From Trileptium ribeirensis (taxonomy: Eukaryota; Nematoda; Enoplea; Enoplida; Thoracostomopsidae): a stretch of 64,000 nt of DNA. The notes beneath the pieces were generated by a model, which searched no databases, had not been told where the DNA came from, and saw only the letters and a list, made by a program, of their open reading frames with translations. Position numbers and translations under genes: made by a program. The stretch lies in assembly GCA_030248225.1 (NCBI GenBank), contig JASANE010027935.1, positions 1 through 64,000 on the forward strand, written 5' to 3'. Shown one piece after another: positions 12,391-25,000 of the stretch (its first letter is position 1; every line of letters starts with the position of its first letter).

Positions 12391-12949
12391 AGGCATATAT
12401 CCTCAACTTTCATGCAACATGGCTGACATTCGGGTCATTTTGTATCTTGATAGTCATCGTGCCTGTTCACATGTTTCTAAATTACATATTCAACACTCAG
12501 AATACACCTCCTTGGCAATAAGACAAACTATAAGTGAATGAAATATACAAATTGTGTGATAGATGTTCGGTAATAGTCGTTCAAAACTGCACAAAACTTG
12601 ATTCGCGAGAGATGATTTGCATGTTGAAACTTTCACTAGAAATAGATCCATGGATAAATAAATGTAGTTAGCCGTGTACGTAAAGCACACATGGATAAAA
12701 CGACATGATTTGGTCGAAACTGGTAGAGCCATTCTTCATTTAAGCTCGTAAAATCAATATTTATAACATAGATTTATTAGTCTAAAATTTAAGCACCATA
12801 GTGATTCAATATTTAATTGTTAAGCATATTTAAGAGGGAATTATGAAATAACACATTGTGACATTGATTTACAATTGTTACAGATGCTAACAACAATATG
12901 CGGGCTGATGTTCTAATTCTTTTAAGCCATACATGTCAAAATAGGGTTC
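12391..12949. other. Intergenic, no supported feature
   Basis: A+T-rich, without a recognised gene or repeat. Confidence 0.45.
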
Positions 12950-13190
12950 AGGGTAGCGTTACACTCCTCCGTGAGGCCTCGGACTATCCCTCCCCAGAAG
13001 ACCTGGTCTATACCCCCTTGGAAGAAAGTGGCATCGTCATTTTTGTGAATTTTCCCGATTTTTGCAAAATTATTCCTCGCGCCGAGATTGCGGACCGTCT
13101 CTCAGGAGGTAGGGTAGTACACTTGGGGGAGGAGGAGTCCCAGGCATCAGTGGGTACGCCCCATGAACCCTTGATTCGGATGTATTCTGT
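12950..13190. repeat. F10 element: G+C-rich inverted arms around an A+T core
   Basis: The left arm contains CTCCTCCGTGAGGCCTCGGAC and the right arm GGGGGAGGAGGAGTCCCAGGC, roughly inverted to each other. The core includes TTCCCGATTTTTGCAAAATT. Related arms or cores lie at 5440-5600, 14990-15130, 47455-47830 and 49640-49990. An ATG-started 120-codon frame (12898-13260) runs through it. Its composition follows the repeat, so I do not call it a gene. Confidence 0.5.
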
Positions 13191-13520
13191 AAGTTATACA
13201 TACGTGTGTAGCATTGAACCAAACAGGTGTAGCCGTTCCTGCACCATTGAACTGTGTTGACCTATAGAGAAAACCGCCTGAAGTTGGTGTTTTAAACACG
13301 AACGAGCATAGTCTTACAAACTGGACTTTTGGAGTTACATAAATCCCATAGGCGAGTTGAATTATCCCATACCTACTAACTCCTTACCAAGCTTAATATT
13401 ATCGTCTTAATTATGTTAAACGATCTCAAATAAATTTTGTCAGTTTAAATTTTCTTAATACACATTTTGTGTTACATCTTCTGCATTGATTTGACTTTTA
13501 TTCAGCTTGTTTTTGCGTTG

Positions 13521-13918
13521 TCATGCATCATTTACCTTAAGATCTGTGCAGCATGGGCGGATTTTGTCACGGTGTGTCGCGATTAGTCAGTGTGAAATTT
13601 TTTGGGTCGAGCCAGAACCTACAAATATATTAGCTAATAGTAAAGCGAAGCTGATAAATTGTCGCAAAGCCGGAATCGGCTTCTAAAAGCCGGACATATA
13701 TGACGACAAAGGGAAATCACGAAAAAATTGGAAATTGGTGATAGATATGGTCATATATTCGTAAGACATCTTTCCAGTTACAATAGGAAAATAAAGATAA
13801 AAAAGACACTTCCACATCCGGCCCTTCATAGATAAAAACTTTTTGTCACAAGCCGGGTTTGGCTCTGTGACAGAATTCGGCCCTTCGTGCATACACTTTA
13901 AGGTAAATGATACATTAC
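13521..13918. mobile_element. F1 inverted-repeat element, short copy
   Basis: The left end TGCATCATTTACCTTAAGAT and the right end CTTTAAGGTAAATGATACA are inverted copies. Sub-terminal blocks (TTTTGTCACGG / CTGTGACAGAATTCGGCCC) also pair. About 400 bp, no coding capacity. Confidence 0.8.
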
Positions 13919-14063
13919 GAGTGATATATAACATATATAGTCATGTATATATGATAATAAATACGTGTTACAAATGTTTATGAAATTTTTATTGTGCATT
14001 GGTAAGATTAGTATTGATCGAATTAGTTTCCCATAGTGAAATGAAACATAGAAACCACCACTT

Positions 14064-14754
14064 TATTCATCATTTACCTTAAGATGTGCGCAACTAGGGC
14101 CGAACTGTGTCACAGAGCCTATTCCTGCTCACGACACAAAGGCACAGTCACATCTAGGCCTTCATAAATAAAATATACTGCTATGCTATGCTAGTATGTT
14201 TGCACAACCCGGGAGTAGCTATGTCTCAGGGTTTGATAGCCGGGACGGGCTACTAAAAATATTTATTATATTCAGTTTTGCAGAATGGTTTACAGGGAAA
14301 ATATTTAGCTTTAGGCCCAAAAAAGGCTAGATTAGTAGCAATTAAAGCAAGACACATAAATGCAGGTAGAGCTATTTACGTATTTTCAAAATTTTTGTCT
14401 AGGCTTCTTGCACAAGCTAACTTAGTAGCTATGTCAAACACACTCTTTTATACAACAAAATAATGCTATTGTAACTGGAAATATGTTTACGAATATAAGA
14501 CCATATGTATCACCAATTTCAATTTTTTCCGATTTTCCATTGTAGTTATATATTCCTGGCTTTTAGAGCCGATGCCGGTCTTGTGAAATTTATCAGCCTC
14601 ACTTTACTATTAGCTAATATATTTGTAGAGCCTAGCTCGGCCCAAAAATTGTCACACTGGCTAATCGTGGCTAGCCCAGCATGGCTTTAGAGCCGCGACA
14701 GACTGTAGCAAAATCCGGCCCTACCGCACAGATCTTATAGTAAATGATGCATTA
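14064..14754. mobile_element. F1 inverted-repeat element, long copy
   Basis: Ends TTCATCATTTACCTTAAGAT and ATCTTATAGTAAATGATGCA. The interior is alignable over nearly its full length with the copy at 43597-44284, sharing CTCAGGGTTTGATAGCCGGGAC and the TGTCACACTGGCTAATCG block. It lies only 145 bp from the short F1 copy, in the same orientation. Open frames inside are not conserved between copies. Confidence 0.82.
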
Positions 14755-15534
14755 GAGCCCACACTCTATGCACACGAAAATGGCAACGCGGCAAAGCTTT
14801 AGCTTCAATTTTTGCAATAAGAGTAGCCTTGTCAGATAATGCACCTAATAGTATAGTATAACTGAATAGTCTTTTCATTAACGCATGATCGCAAAAGGCA
14901 TATTATATAAAAATAGTTCAATTGTAGTGATACTATTTAAAACTCGCGAATGATTTCGCAGACTGCTTTGTATGATCGGCCAGTTTCTCGAGCGCCCGAG
15001 GCGGATGAGTGCGGAGCCTCAGGGTGTTCGGACTACATTCCAGAGTATGGGAGCACGACCCAATGCGTGGTGGTAGGCACAATCTTCAGGGAGATAATCC
15101 CCATCTCTCCGTATGAGCATGCATGCTTTAACTGCACCGCTTGATATTTTGGCCCGATAGTACCATATGTTTAATTAACTCATCACATTTCCGACATTAG
15201 CATTGAAATGTGGCCAGTTGAAGTTGACGTATATTTTAAAAATTTTGTTTCAAAATAATTTGAGATTGCAGTTTTGTTAGTGAGCATATCATAAATGCAT
15301 CAGTTTGGCGTCCGATCGTTTATCCAACTCGGGTAAATTTACTAACTGTGTTCATATTATTTTATTATTCATATTTTTTGATAGCAAAATTCGCAAACTC
15401 CTAATTATTATATATTGTTATAAGACATTTTCTATGTTCCTGGATCCAATCATGCAGCACACAGAATGCATTTCCAAAAAATTAATATACTTATGCGCCT
15501 TTCAAGTTAAAATATAGCGTCAATAAAGCTACAA
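14755..15534. other. Intergenic with an F10-like G+C-rich fragment
   Basis: 14985-15130 is G+C-rich (GAGGCGGATGAGTGCGGAGC, CTCAGGGTGTTCGGAC) and resembles F10 arms. The rest is A+T-rich without recognisable content. Confidence 0.4.
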
Positions 15535-15732
15535 ATAAGACACGGTATGCTTGACACTGTAGAAAAGTGGCAATGCGCCTAGCTGGCAATACGCCTAGCT
15601 GGCTACCCTTGAAAAAATATATAAAAAAACATGGGATGTCTAATCTAAGACAGCTTTTTGTCGACAGTGTCTCTGTCTCTGTGTGGGGTACATAGTTTCC
15701 AATCTTAGGGACATTATAACGTGAACGCCGCA
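15535..15732 (-). mobile_element. F2 element, one half
   Basis: The right edge ACATTATAACGTGAACGCCGC is the F2 terminus in reverse orientation, followed inward by a TGTCTAATCTAAGACAGC relative of the family's GGGTGTCTTAGACACCC block. The opposite terminus is not clear, so this is a truncated or very diverged copy. Confidence 0.6.
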
Positions 15733-16280
15733 TTATACGTTACACTTGTTTTGTAAATAATCACATTCTCAATGTTATATTTTGGGTGACTGGACAAATT
15801 ATATTCAAATTTAGATGTAGACTGGCAAATATTTTGCATGTTGAATAAAATATGAAACATTACGGTCAATATTAACTATGAAAAATAATCTTTCAGACAT
15901 TTCCCGAATCTACTGCAAAAGTTATGTTATACCAGTTCGTGTGGATTTGTAACCCTTTCGTAATTTGCTGACTGTAAAAATCATTCCAATATGACATACC
16001 GTACTGTGGTCACTGGCTTAACGCCATCCTTATGGCTTAGTTTCGCTAAGGACATTATTATGCAATGTAAACTCAGAAAGCAAGAATGAACATTACAAAG
16101 TGACAAAATATGTGCGTTTTGGATAAATTAGGCAAACTGATGGCACTTGTAAATCGAGCGCTTTCAAAATCAACCAGCTAAGATTTATCCAGTGCTAAAC
16201 TACACCAAGAGTTGCTGTAGTATTTGATAAATCTACATATTTTATAAGAGCTCATTACAATTCAAACTGGCTTAGGCTAA
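15733..16280. other. Intergenic, no supported feature
   Basis: A+T-rich sequence with nothing recognised. Confidence 0.45.
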
Positions 16281-16700
16281 ATTTCAAACAGTAATTTTAT
16301 AGTTAATGTAGTGAGTTAAGCCCAACTTTTTTATTTAAAAATAGTGAGTGGGTATTTACTAACGCCATATTTAGAGAAAGTTTCTTCTTAACATAATTCA
16401 TTAATTGACAAATTTTACAAAAATACATTAACTATTCCCCAGAATGGCACCAGCCCGAAACTAGTCAGATTTTGAATCTTTTAGGTAAAAATTTCAAACA
16501 GTAATTTTATAGTTAATGTAGTGAGTTAAGCCCAACTTTTTTATTTAAAAATAGTGAGTGGGTATTTACTAACGCCATATTTAGAGAAAGTTTCTTCTTA
16601 ACATAATTCATTAATTGACAAATTTTACAAAAATACGTTAACTATTCCCCAGAATGGCACCAGCCCGAAACTAGTCAGATTTTGAATCTTTTAGGTAAAA
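16281..16700. repeat. Recent 210-bp direct duplication
   Basis: 16281-16490 and 16491-16700 are the same sequence with one clear difference (AATACATTAAC against AATACGTTAAC). The near identity makes this a very recent tandem duplication, or an assembly artefact. Confidence 0.95.
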
Positions 16701-17387
16701 AAATTTTGGGGTATGATACGACTCAGCTCAATGAAGTGATCTAGAAAATCCAAATTTTTGACAGTTATTTTTCTGTTTTTTAGTTCTGATAATGTAACCA
16801 AAACTTTAGAAGATTTTTCTAAGATAAGTGTGAAATGTTACATGTCATTCGAACCACATTGACAAACTGAGTCGAATGTAAAACCATCTCAATCGTTTCA
16901 AGGTTTAATCACTTAGGCTAAGACATAGGCTTATTCATAGGCTTAGGATTTCACACAAATTAAAATAGCTGTATAACCCTCATTTAAAAAATCGGGTTGG
17001 TCTTGCTAAAGCCTTACGTCCGCTTATGTCAGTAACAATAAAATTTAATTGGATTTTATCTTAAAATGCAATTATAAATTATCTGTTTGCTTGCGAAACG
17101 TATTACTAACATGGTGTTACGGCTACTGATACATGTTACATAGCGGTACGCACGGACCCAACGAACAAATCAAACCGGATATACTTCACTAACTTGTCGA
17201 CGACAACTGCAAAAGTTGAGCACATTTAACATAAAAATATTGTTTATTCACTCTTTACCGACATAAACCCACATAAATGTCTGCCTTTGTAGTTCTTAGT
17301 CATAAATCTTGAAATTTATATTCATTAAAAACAATAAACTGCAACCAGCAATCTGCTGCTAATTTATATAGGAAAAACGCATACAGG
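16701..17387. other. Intergenic, no supported feature
   Basis: A+T-rich; includes TTAGGCTAAGACATAGGCTTATTC near 16914, a faint F4-like stretch. No gene seen. Confidence 0.4.
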
Positions 17388-17748
17388 AAGACATGTCACT
17401 TTCCATCACTCTAACGCTAACTCGTGTTTGATGACGCGGACGCTTTTGATGTTTAACGCCCACATTTCTTTGGATTGACCCCAACATGCTTTGTGGAAAT
17501 GCGTAGCTCGAACCCCCACGTTCTGTAGGGGTTTAAGTGCAGTTGGTTGAATAACTTCAAGAGAATCAAAAACCCTCTCCAAAACGTGGAAGCGGTCCGA
17601 CATTTTCCCTCAAATAGCATAAAGTGGAGATCCGAACTACACCCATCCACTAAGCATGAGAGGCGGACATCCGGAAATGAGGGCGACAAGGTCAGAAACA
17701 CCCTCAAACATGGGTTAACATTAGAGATGTGGGAAGTAACATAATCTT
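17388..17748. mobile_element. F3 foldback element, diverged copy
   Basis: The left arm (CTAACTCGTGTTTGATGACG) pairs with the right arm (CCCTCAAACATGGGTTAACA) over about 60 bp with mismatches. The same arms, better preserved, occur at 40847-41099 and 59770-60066. The centre includes GCTCGAACCCCCACGTTCTG. No coding capacity. Confidence 0.7.
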
Positions 17749-17849
17749 CAATTGTACACTCTTGGCTATAGTAGTTGCAATAATTTAACTAACAACACAT
17801 GTTATGTGAATAGCCGTGATATTAGCTATAAAAATTTTGGCTCAGGTAA

Positions 17850-18055
17850 CCGCAATACGTTATATCGCTAAAAAGAAGAGCTTAGAGCGGGAGGTTGTGG
17901 GAGTGGAGCGACAGCCCTCGGACCTAGGCTTAGGCTTAGTGCATGTCTCATATCACCTAATTTTAGGCTATTGGTATAAGGTTTAGGCTTAGTATATCTG
18001 GAACGGCAAGGCATACATTACACTTTGGTCCTTCAAGGATACCTTGTCCAAAATT
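17850..18055. repeat. F4 element, left half
   Basis: AAGAGCTTAGAGCGGGAGGT followed by TTAGGCTTAG motifs and CTGGAACGGCAAGGCATACA, matching the left part of the full F4 copy at 56282-56810. The right half is missing. Confidence 0.6.
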
Positions 18056-18839
18056 TTAGTCGCAAAATATAATTATTTTCTTTGATTTTTCCTCGCTTTA
18101 ATGTGTGAATAGTTATTACATAAAGGCGTATTCTCGATATTCGTGTTTGAATTCAAAAGTAGAGGTTTAAAACGGATTTATGCCTAATGATTAATATAAT
18201 TGCTAACGCATTTTGCGTATGTTCATCCGAACTGTAGAATATATATAAATGCAATAGTTGTTCGTTATAAATCAATTTAAATAAGGAACCATAATGATTT
18301 CTAATACACTATGAGAGTTCCTGAAAACTGTATAATATGAGGTAAACTTAGTTCCTAAATATAGACAAACCAATGTGAACGTTGAATAAGATATGGGAAA
18401 GGTCTTGATTGGTGAGAAACATTTGTGTTACGCAACCAGCAACCTTTAAAGTGTGGAACAATTTGAACAATTTGTTGCAGATCATGAATTGTTATTTTGG
18501 AATTTTTGCTAACGTGACTAGCAGCTGTTTAATTGCTTGCCAAACGGGACTGAATATTATCAACATAAGCCATTAATTGCCGGAGCTTGTGTTTTGTTAC
18601 TTATGTGTTTGAGCAATATATTGCTACGTTGTATATTATGCATTAGAATAGATATTTCACAACATTGCCGAACCGTCATTTGTAATGGTTGGCACTATGT
18701 AGGCACAAATAAAGTTCGTCAACGCTTTGCCAGAAGTATAGATTTATTAAAATTTTGGCATGTTATAGCATGTTTGTGACTTCAAGGCAGTGCGTTTAAA
18801 GAAATACAGCATGCTGATGACGGCATAAGACATGTTGAT
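18056..18839. other. Intergenic, no supported feature
   Basis: A+T-rich. An 80-codon hydrophobic frame at 18537-18779 starts at TTG and shows no family motif, so it is not called. Confidence 0.4.
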
Positions 18840-19480
18840 TATGGTTTTATGATCCAGAGTTCAATTTGACCATGTGATGCCGTTTCAGGGGCTTCAAGGG
18901 GTTTATATATTTTTTCAAAAAATGTTATCTGTCTTCATTTGTTTGGGGTTATGTATTGCGTACAGGGCAGCAGGAATCGTCCATATAGAGGTTTTTCGAT
19001 ACGCTAAATACGATGGTTTGTCTATCTGCAGTCCACAAATATTTCATGCCTTTCAGCGGCATTTAAAGAGTTCAGGGACGATGAACCGGATTTCCAAGAT
19101 ACAGTCTATCTTCAGTTGTTTGGCTATGCATTGAAGATGGTCTATGTATATGCTTTGCGGAGGCTAAATATGACTGTTTGATTATGTAGAGACCATCAAG
19201 CATATTTCATGTTGTGGTATGTTCAAAGTTGACGAACCCGATTTCCATAATGTATTGCATGAAAGACGTTTAAAGCAGCTTATATAGGTTTTGGGCACAG
19301 TTGAATACAGTTGGTGTAGCCATATAGGATCTGAGATGACTGTACTATATCTTTTCAGCTATTATATGAGTTGACTGTACTATTGACCTCATACAATAGG
19401 TTTTTAAGGTCGTCTGTCGGCGAGCACGATTTACCGGAAGAATTCCGTTAGTCATCACAAAACCTGTTACAGGCGATTAT
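18840..19480. repeat. Diverged dispersed repeat, also inverted at 23200-23700
   Basis: ACGATGAACCGGATTTCCAAGATACAG near 19079 recurs as GACGAACCCGATTTCCATAATG near 19224, and in reverse complement as CATTCTGGTAATCGGGTTCG near 23615. Two internal, roughly 150-bp units are visible. Function unknown. Confidence 0.45.
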
Positions 19481-19614
19481 ACATAATGCAACTATAGATA
19501 ATTCTCCACAATCGCTCCAGCTTATGTTTATGTGTATGTTCCAGATTTTTGCAACCAGAGCTAAATGCTTACTTCCATGCCAAAATCAGTTTAACATTTG
19601 CAGTCATTGTATTA

Positions 19615-20114
19615 TGCGGCGTTCACGTTATAATGTCCCCAACGTTTATAACCTATGTACACCACCCATTGTCAGGCACACTGTTGACAACAGGGTGTCT
19701 TAGACACCCCATGTTTTTAATAAATTTTATCAAAGGTAGCCATTTACGTGTATTACAACTTCTCGACAGAGTCAGGCACTTCTGGTAGTTTTATAGACAG
19801 ACATCGGAATTATTTGAGCAATGTTCATATGGGCTAGATACAAATATCGTGAATTTAGAGAAAACTACACAGGACAGTTGACTAACATACCGCATTAGCT
19901 ACAGGCGGTGTCCGTTATAGTTAATTCGCGCCAAATTGGTAGCTAAGGATGTGTACGATACTGTCAAGAAGAACTGTAGTAGCTAGGGGTGTGTGGTACA
20001 CCCTCGGCAATTGATTTACAGTATGTGTGTCACCCTGACTGTCTATTCGGTAGGGTCGCCACCACAGTAGGACAAAAGTTCTAAACAGTGGGGACACTAT
20101 AACTAGAACGCCGC
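19615..20114. mobile_element. F2 miniature inverted-repeat element, best-preserved copy
   Basis: Ends TGCGGCGTTCACGTTATAAT and CACTATAACTAGAACGCCGCA are inverted over about 25 bp. The internal CAGGGTGTCTTAGACACCCC is a palindromic block shared by the family. About 500 bp without coding capacity. Confidence 0.85.
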
Positions 20115-21783
20115 ATTAATTTTGGAGTCAAGAATTATACTTAAATATCTTCACATGCATAAAATCTAGAGGTTTTAGGGTGGTATATATCGGACACTGT
20201 CTGTAACTTGTGATTACACAAAATATGAAATTGCAAGTGAAATTACACTCTTGCTCAGTGCGTTTCATCCTCGCATACGAGACACTAGTTTTAGCTCTAT
20301 AACAACTGTCAAAGAAGCTATGTTTCAGAAGCAATATCCTCAGGCATCAGCTATTGTCACCCCCTCTCCTAAGTTCCGTTCCGTACCCCCCCATCCCCCA
20401 TAAGGCCCCGGAGTTATAAGCTGGATATTAGACTTCCAGTTGCAGTAGGTCTGATCACCTGCACTGAGGAAATCTTTATAAAATTACTGTAGCGATTATC
20501 GTGTAATAGAAGGAAAAATATTTTGATTTGATTTTGTCCTACAAATATGAGATTATTAACATTAATTTAACAAGATTTAACCATGGAAAATGAGACATAG
20601 AAATAAATGCTCCAAACAATATGTATCGATGTTTAAACTCAATATATGGTAAAAAAATTAAAGATAACTCCATATACGTTCACTAGCTGCAGTCGCCGTG
20701 GTAATAAAAATATGCAGCAACATAGTAACAAAGAAACGGTATAATCTATGTTTAGAAAAAACAACTATTGGTTTCTAATTTGACATGTTCTACGGAGTAT
20801 CATACTTGGAGTAATAAATGTCGCAATCTATTTTAATGATTCCTAGGTATAAGTTACTCTTTCTTGTATTTCGGAAGAACATGTTTATGTATCCTTCTTT
20901 GAGTTCAGGAACACTAGGGGACGAGTCTGCTTTTGGTGAATTATTATTTGGTATTATCTAGGGTAAACTCAACGGTGATAAACAGTCCTTATTTTAATTC
21001 GGAACTTTATGGAAACACTTCATGAAAGTGAAACCATATATTTGTCATATGTTGCAATGGCGCTTGTATTAGCTGGCATGTTGACTGCTAAACCTAAAGC
21101 AGATAATGTACTTCCTTCTTCACAATCGCACCAAGCCAGCTAGACTCAGCTTGGTAATTTGCGGGAAACGGTAAAAACTGACGTAAGTATCTTAACGGGA
21201 AATATTGGTACATACTTCATTTATCAAAGTGAAAAAGCAAACCTAATGTTTACTTGATACTCCAAGCTAGGCTTAGACACTGGCTTAGAGTTCCGCTTAG
21301 CGGTAAGGCTTGGAACGAAAACTCTATGATCACCGAAGGGTATAAAACTAAACATTATGCGCTAGATATGGGAAGAGAGAACTAGATACGATTCCTTGGC
21401 TCTGTCATGTAATTTCATTATAACGTCTAACTCCTGGTGGGTAGGCTTTGCTAAACAAAGTAGATTTCAAAAATTTATGTAGTTGCACAGTGTTACCTAT
21501 GTGATATATAGCGTAGCTAAGTGCTAGCGTGCGACAATTAGGTTCATGTACTTCTTGCTGTAGCATGGTGCACAATGAGCATTTAGAAGACAGCAAATCA
21601 CAATAGAACCGTTATCTGGATGTGCAATGGTCGCAGTTCGAGTTAAGCAGATTCAAAAAAAAATTTGAATAAATGTTAACACCCAGAACGATTATTCTTG
21701 TCAATACTTTTTTAGACAAATAAATTGTTTTTAGGTCAAACACATTATTTTTTAAAAAATTTATACTTTCTATTTCTTTTTAG
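20115..21783. other. Sequence upstream of the Wnt exons
   Basis: The first coding exon of the Wnt gene (start codon) should lie here or further upstream, but I could not identify it. 21009-21143 (+) is a 44-codon ATG-started frame with a hydrophobic run YLSYVAMALVLAGML. It ends at TAG 37 bp before a GTAAGT donor-like site (21181), and its phase does not join cleanly to the first seen Wnt exon. It could be an unrelated small signal-peptide-like frame or chance. Confidence 0.35.
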
Positions 21784-22046
21784 GATTCCTTTGCTCCACC
21801 TAACATTAAGCGTTGCAAATAGCATCATCTCCGCACCTAACCAAAATCAACATCTTTCATGCAATCAAATATCCAGACTATCAAAAGAACAATTTGATCT
21901 GTGCACAAATAACAGTGCACTATTTCGTTTGCTTCAAAGCAGTGGCCGCTCGGCGATCGAACAATGTCGCTCGATGATGAAATATGAGATGTGGAACTGT
22001 TCAAGAGTTAATCAATTATCAATTGATCGATTTAGTATATCAAGAC
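21784..22046 (+). CDS. Wnt exon a: N-terminal cysteine domain
   Basis: The acceptor TTCTTTTTAG precedes 21784; the donor GAC|GTAAGT ends it at 22046 (phase 1). Residues 1-87 of the visible protein: a hydrophobic start (IPLLHLTLSV) that may be the end of a signal peptide, then SCNQISRLSKEQFDLC (26-40), then EQCRSMMKYEMWNCS (59-73), the family's E-C-Q...R-W-N-C-S region with Arg replaced by Met. N-C-S is also an N-glycosylation sequon. An alternative acceptor TTTTTAG at 21728-21734 would add 16 hydrophobic codons (YFLKNLYFLFLF) and so a stronger signal sequence. No in-frame ATG occurs before residue 64, so an upstream exon is needed. Confidence 0.92.
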
Positions 22047-25000
22047 GTAAGTAACGTAAAACCTTCTGCTTCTGCATGCAGTGTCAACACTAATCGTTGA
22101 CAAATAATCCGAAATTTTGAATGAGTATATGTGAACTAAGGGCGACAACATCTTACAATGTTTCCTAGGCGTAAACATAAACTTATGTATAAATTATTTC
22201 TGTATAGTGAACTTTTCTAACATAAAGCTTGGATTTCATACTATTCACTCGTATTGATTTTTTTGTTCAGGATCCACTTTCCCATCGATACATAAATTTG
22301 TGTCTAAAATCCCAGAACGTTGTTATGGTCATATTTCTGTGCAGTAAACTTTTTTAGCCAGATACATGTATCTTGGAACTTCGAATTCAAACATTCTATT
22401 CATTCGTATTAAATATGTCATATCGTAAAGATATATATAATCATTTGTCTTCAATCCCTACTCCGAACTATTCTCTCGTAATCAAGGTCGAAGAGAAGCG
22501 ACCGTGGTTTCGTCTACCATTTTTGTCACTATGTATAATTAATCACCTTAACACCATTTGCGTTTGATGTATATACTAGCCTAAACTTCTGGAACCCCTG
22601 AAGCCTTATGCACGAGTAAACTTAAGGTGACCCGGTAACCACCCAATTTTGTAATGTTGTACAAAAATTGTTACGGAGCAGTTTTTGGTCATTTGTAAAT
22701 TGGAAATTCAACGTATAACTGTTCGCGAACACACTGCTCGCGATTGAAATATAACCATTTTGTGTTCACCAAAATTCAACTAAAATTACCCGAACTTGTC
22801 AATTGAGGACGAAAATTTGTCGAATTGGAATTGAACCAGCTTTGTTCGGAAACACCAGGAGCTCCACTATCGGATCGATTTGCTTGTGACGGCACCCCTG
22901 CATTAAATTTGTTCACGATCACTGAATAATCGCTTAAACGATTGCTGGAACCGAATATCTGCAAATTGAAAATGCCGAAATTTTGTTCGAACAAAACGGA
23001 TATCTTCTAGCAGTTGCATTTGATTTTGCAAATGTGCCATTAGCGAAAACCCAATGAAATTCAGTATTTTCCTTAACAAGTTTTTTTACGATTTGATATC
23101 GCTTATTACAAAATAGGATGGTTAGTGGGGTCACGCATTATAATGCTGGTTGGATAGAAGTTAAAGAACACCACCATCGTATTTTGTACGGTCAAATCCT
23201 ATAATGGCATATGTAAGGACGTTGAAAGCAACACACATCGAAATAGGCGACGACAGACTAAATTACTTCGGTAAATCGGATTAACCTACGGTCGCCCTTA
23301 AAAGCCTTGAGAACTATAGAAAAGGTATCATACAGTCATGTTGGATTATAGATAACTATATAATCGGATGAGACGTACTTACAGATACGGTTCTGAATGT
23401 CCAGAAACCATGGATAAAGACCTGAAGATAAAGTATAATCTGAAATCAAGACCATTGATTATGAACCCAATGACAATCGTACAACATGCATGACACATTG
23501 AAGCTGGACACTAGATGACATAATTATGATATTCAGCGTACCGAAAGGTATGTATACAGTCCATTCTTTATACCCTATACGCAATAAATAGGGAAACAAT
23601 TTAAGATAGACTACATTCTGGTAATCGGGTTCGTCGACAGTAAAACCCTTGAATTCCTTACAAAGGTTACACGACCATAGTATTCAACTAAACACGCTTG
23701 TTTGTAGCCACAAATATGCAATAATATGCCGAGATTTGAATAAAAATAAATTTATTGAAAACGGCTTACAAATCATATTCGAACCAGCGGTGGTCTAAGG
23801 TTTGGTTCCGCAAAAATGGTGCTCATCAAATTTCTAGATATTAATGACGTGATTCTGAATTATGATCTACAGTTTTCGATATGACTTTTCTACCGTGAAA
23901 TTTGTGCTACGAACCAGAGACGCATGCATGACCAGGCTAGTCTTAATAACCAGTTTTGACCAATTGTGGAGTCGTAACCTGAAGCTTTCAAGTAAAGAGC
24001 ACATCGGAATTACTTTTACTGTCAAACGAAAGTCTTTCGCCGTAATCTGTACATTCGAAGACGAGTTATAGTGATGCCGACAGTCAAAAAAGAAGTTGTC
24101 ACGATTTTACTTTTTAGTGCTCACTGTAGAAACTCTGTTTGCTTCGATCGCTCTTTTTAAAGACCGCTTTTCGCGAAAATAACAGCATAAGCATACTGAT
24201 TTCCGAACCTTGTAATTTAGCGCCGAAATCAATTTATAAACAAATTAACTGGCCTCGACTGCAAGTGATTGAAAAGGGCCAAGCTCTAAGCTTACTTTTA
24301 AGAATCGCATCGGGCAACACTCGGCTTGGCAACCGACGATGTATAATCAACTGATCAACAAATTAACTGATTGATGTCAAAAACTGCTTCATAGCAGAGC
24401 AAAGGGCCAAAGGCGGACCTGAACTGTAAGTGATTGAAAAGGGCCAAGCTCTAAGCTTACTTTTAAGAATCGCATCGGGCAACACTCGGCTTGGCAACCG
24501 ACGATGTATAATCAATTGATCAACAAATTAACTGACTGACGTCAAAAACTGCTTCATAGCAGAGCAAAGGGACAAGGGCGGACTTGGACTGTAAGTGATT
24601 GAAAAGGGCCAAGCTCTAAGCTTATTTTTAAGAATCGCAACGGGCAACACTCTGCTTGGAAACCGACAATGTATAATCAGTTGATCAACAAATTAACTGA
24701 CTGACGTCTAAAACTGCTTCATAGCAAAGCAAAGGGCCAAAGCCGGGCCTGGACTGTAAGTGATTGAAAAGAGCCGAGCTCCAGGATTATTTTCCTGAAT
24801 CGCGAAGGGTACGCCTGGTTTGGGAACCGACAATTTAGCAACGAGACACACATATTCGATCACAGGTTTCAAAAATGCTCAAACTGTTCTGCTTGACGCT
24901 TCAGGCTAGGATTACAAAGAACCATACTGCTTACCTACTGCGAAGATATTATTGTGACAGCTGCGCTTTGCTTTTTATATGTCAGTCCATTGTCATTTGC

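Noticed and set aside
12898..13260. ATG-started 120-codon ORF
   Set aside because: It runs through an F10 element with G+C-rich inverted arms; no domain is recognisable and composition follows the repeat.
14278..14690. ORFs within the F1 element as a transposase
   Set aside because: The frames are not shared with the homologous copy at 43597-44284 and show no catalytic motif.
21009..21143. First exon of the Wnt gene
   Set aside because: It has an ATG and a hydrophobic run, but its usable donors do not give the phase needed by the exon at 21784 or 21735, and a stop precedes the strong GTAAGT site.
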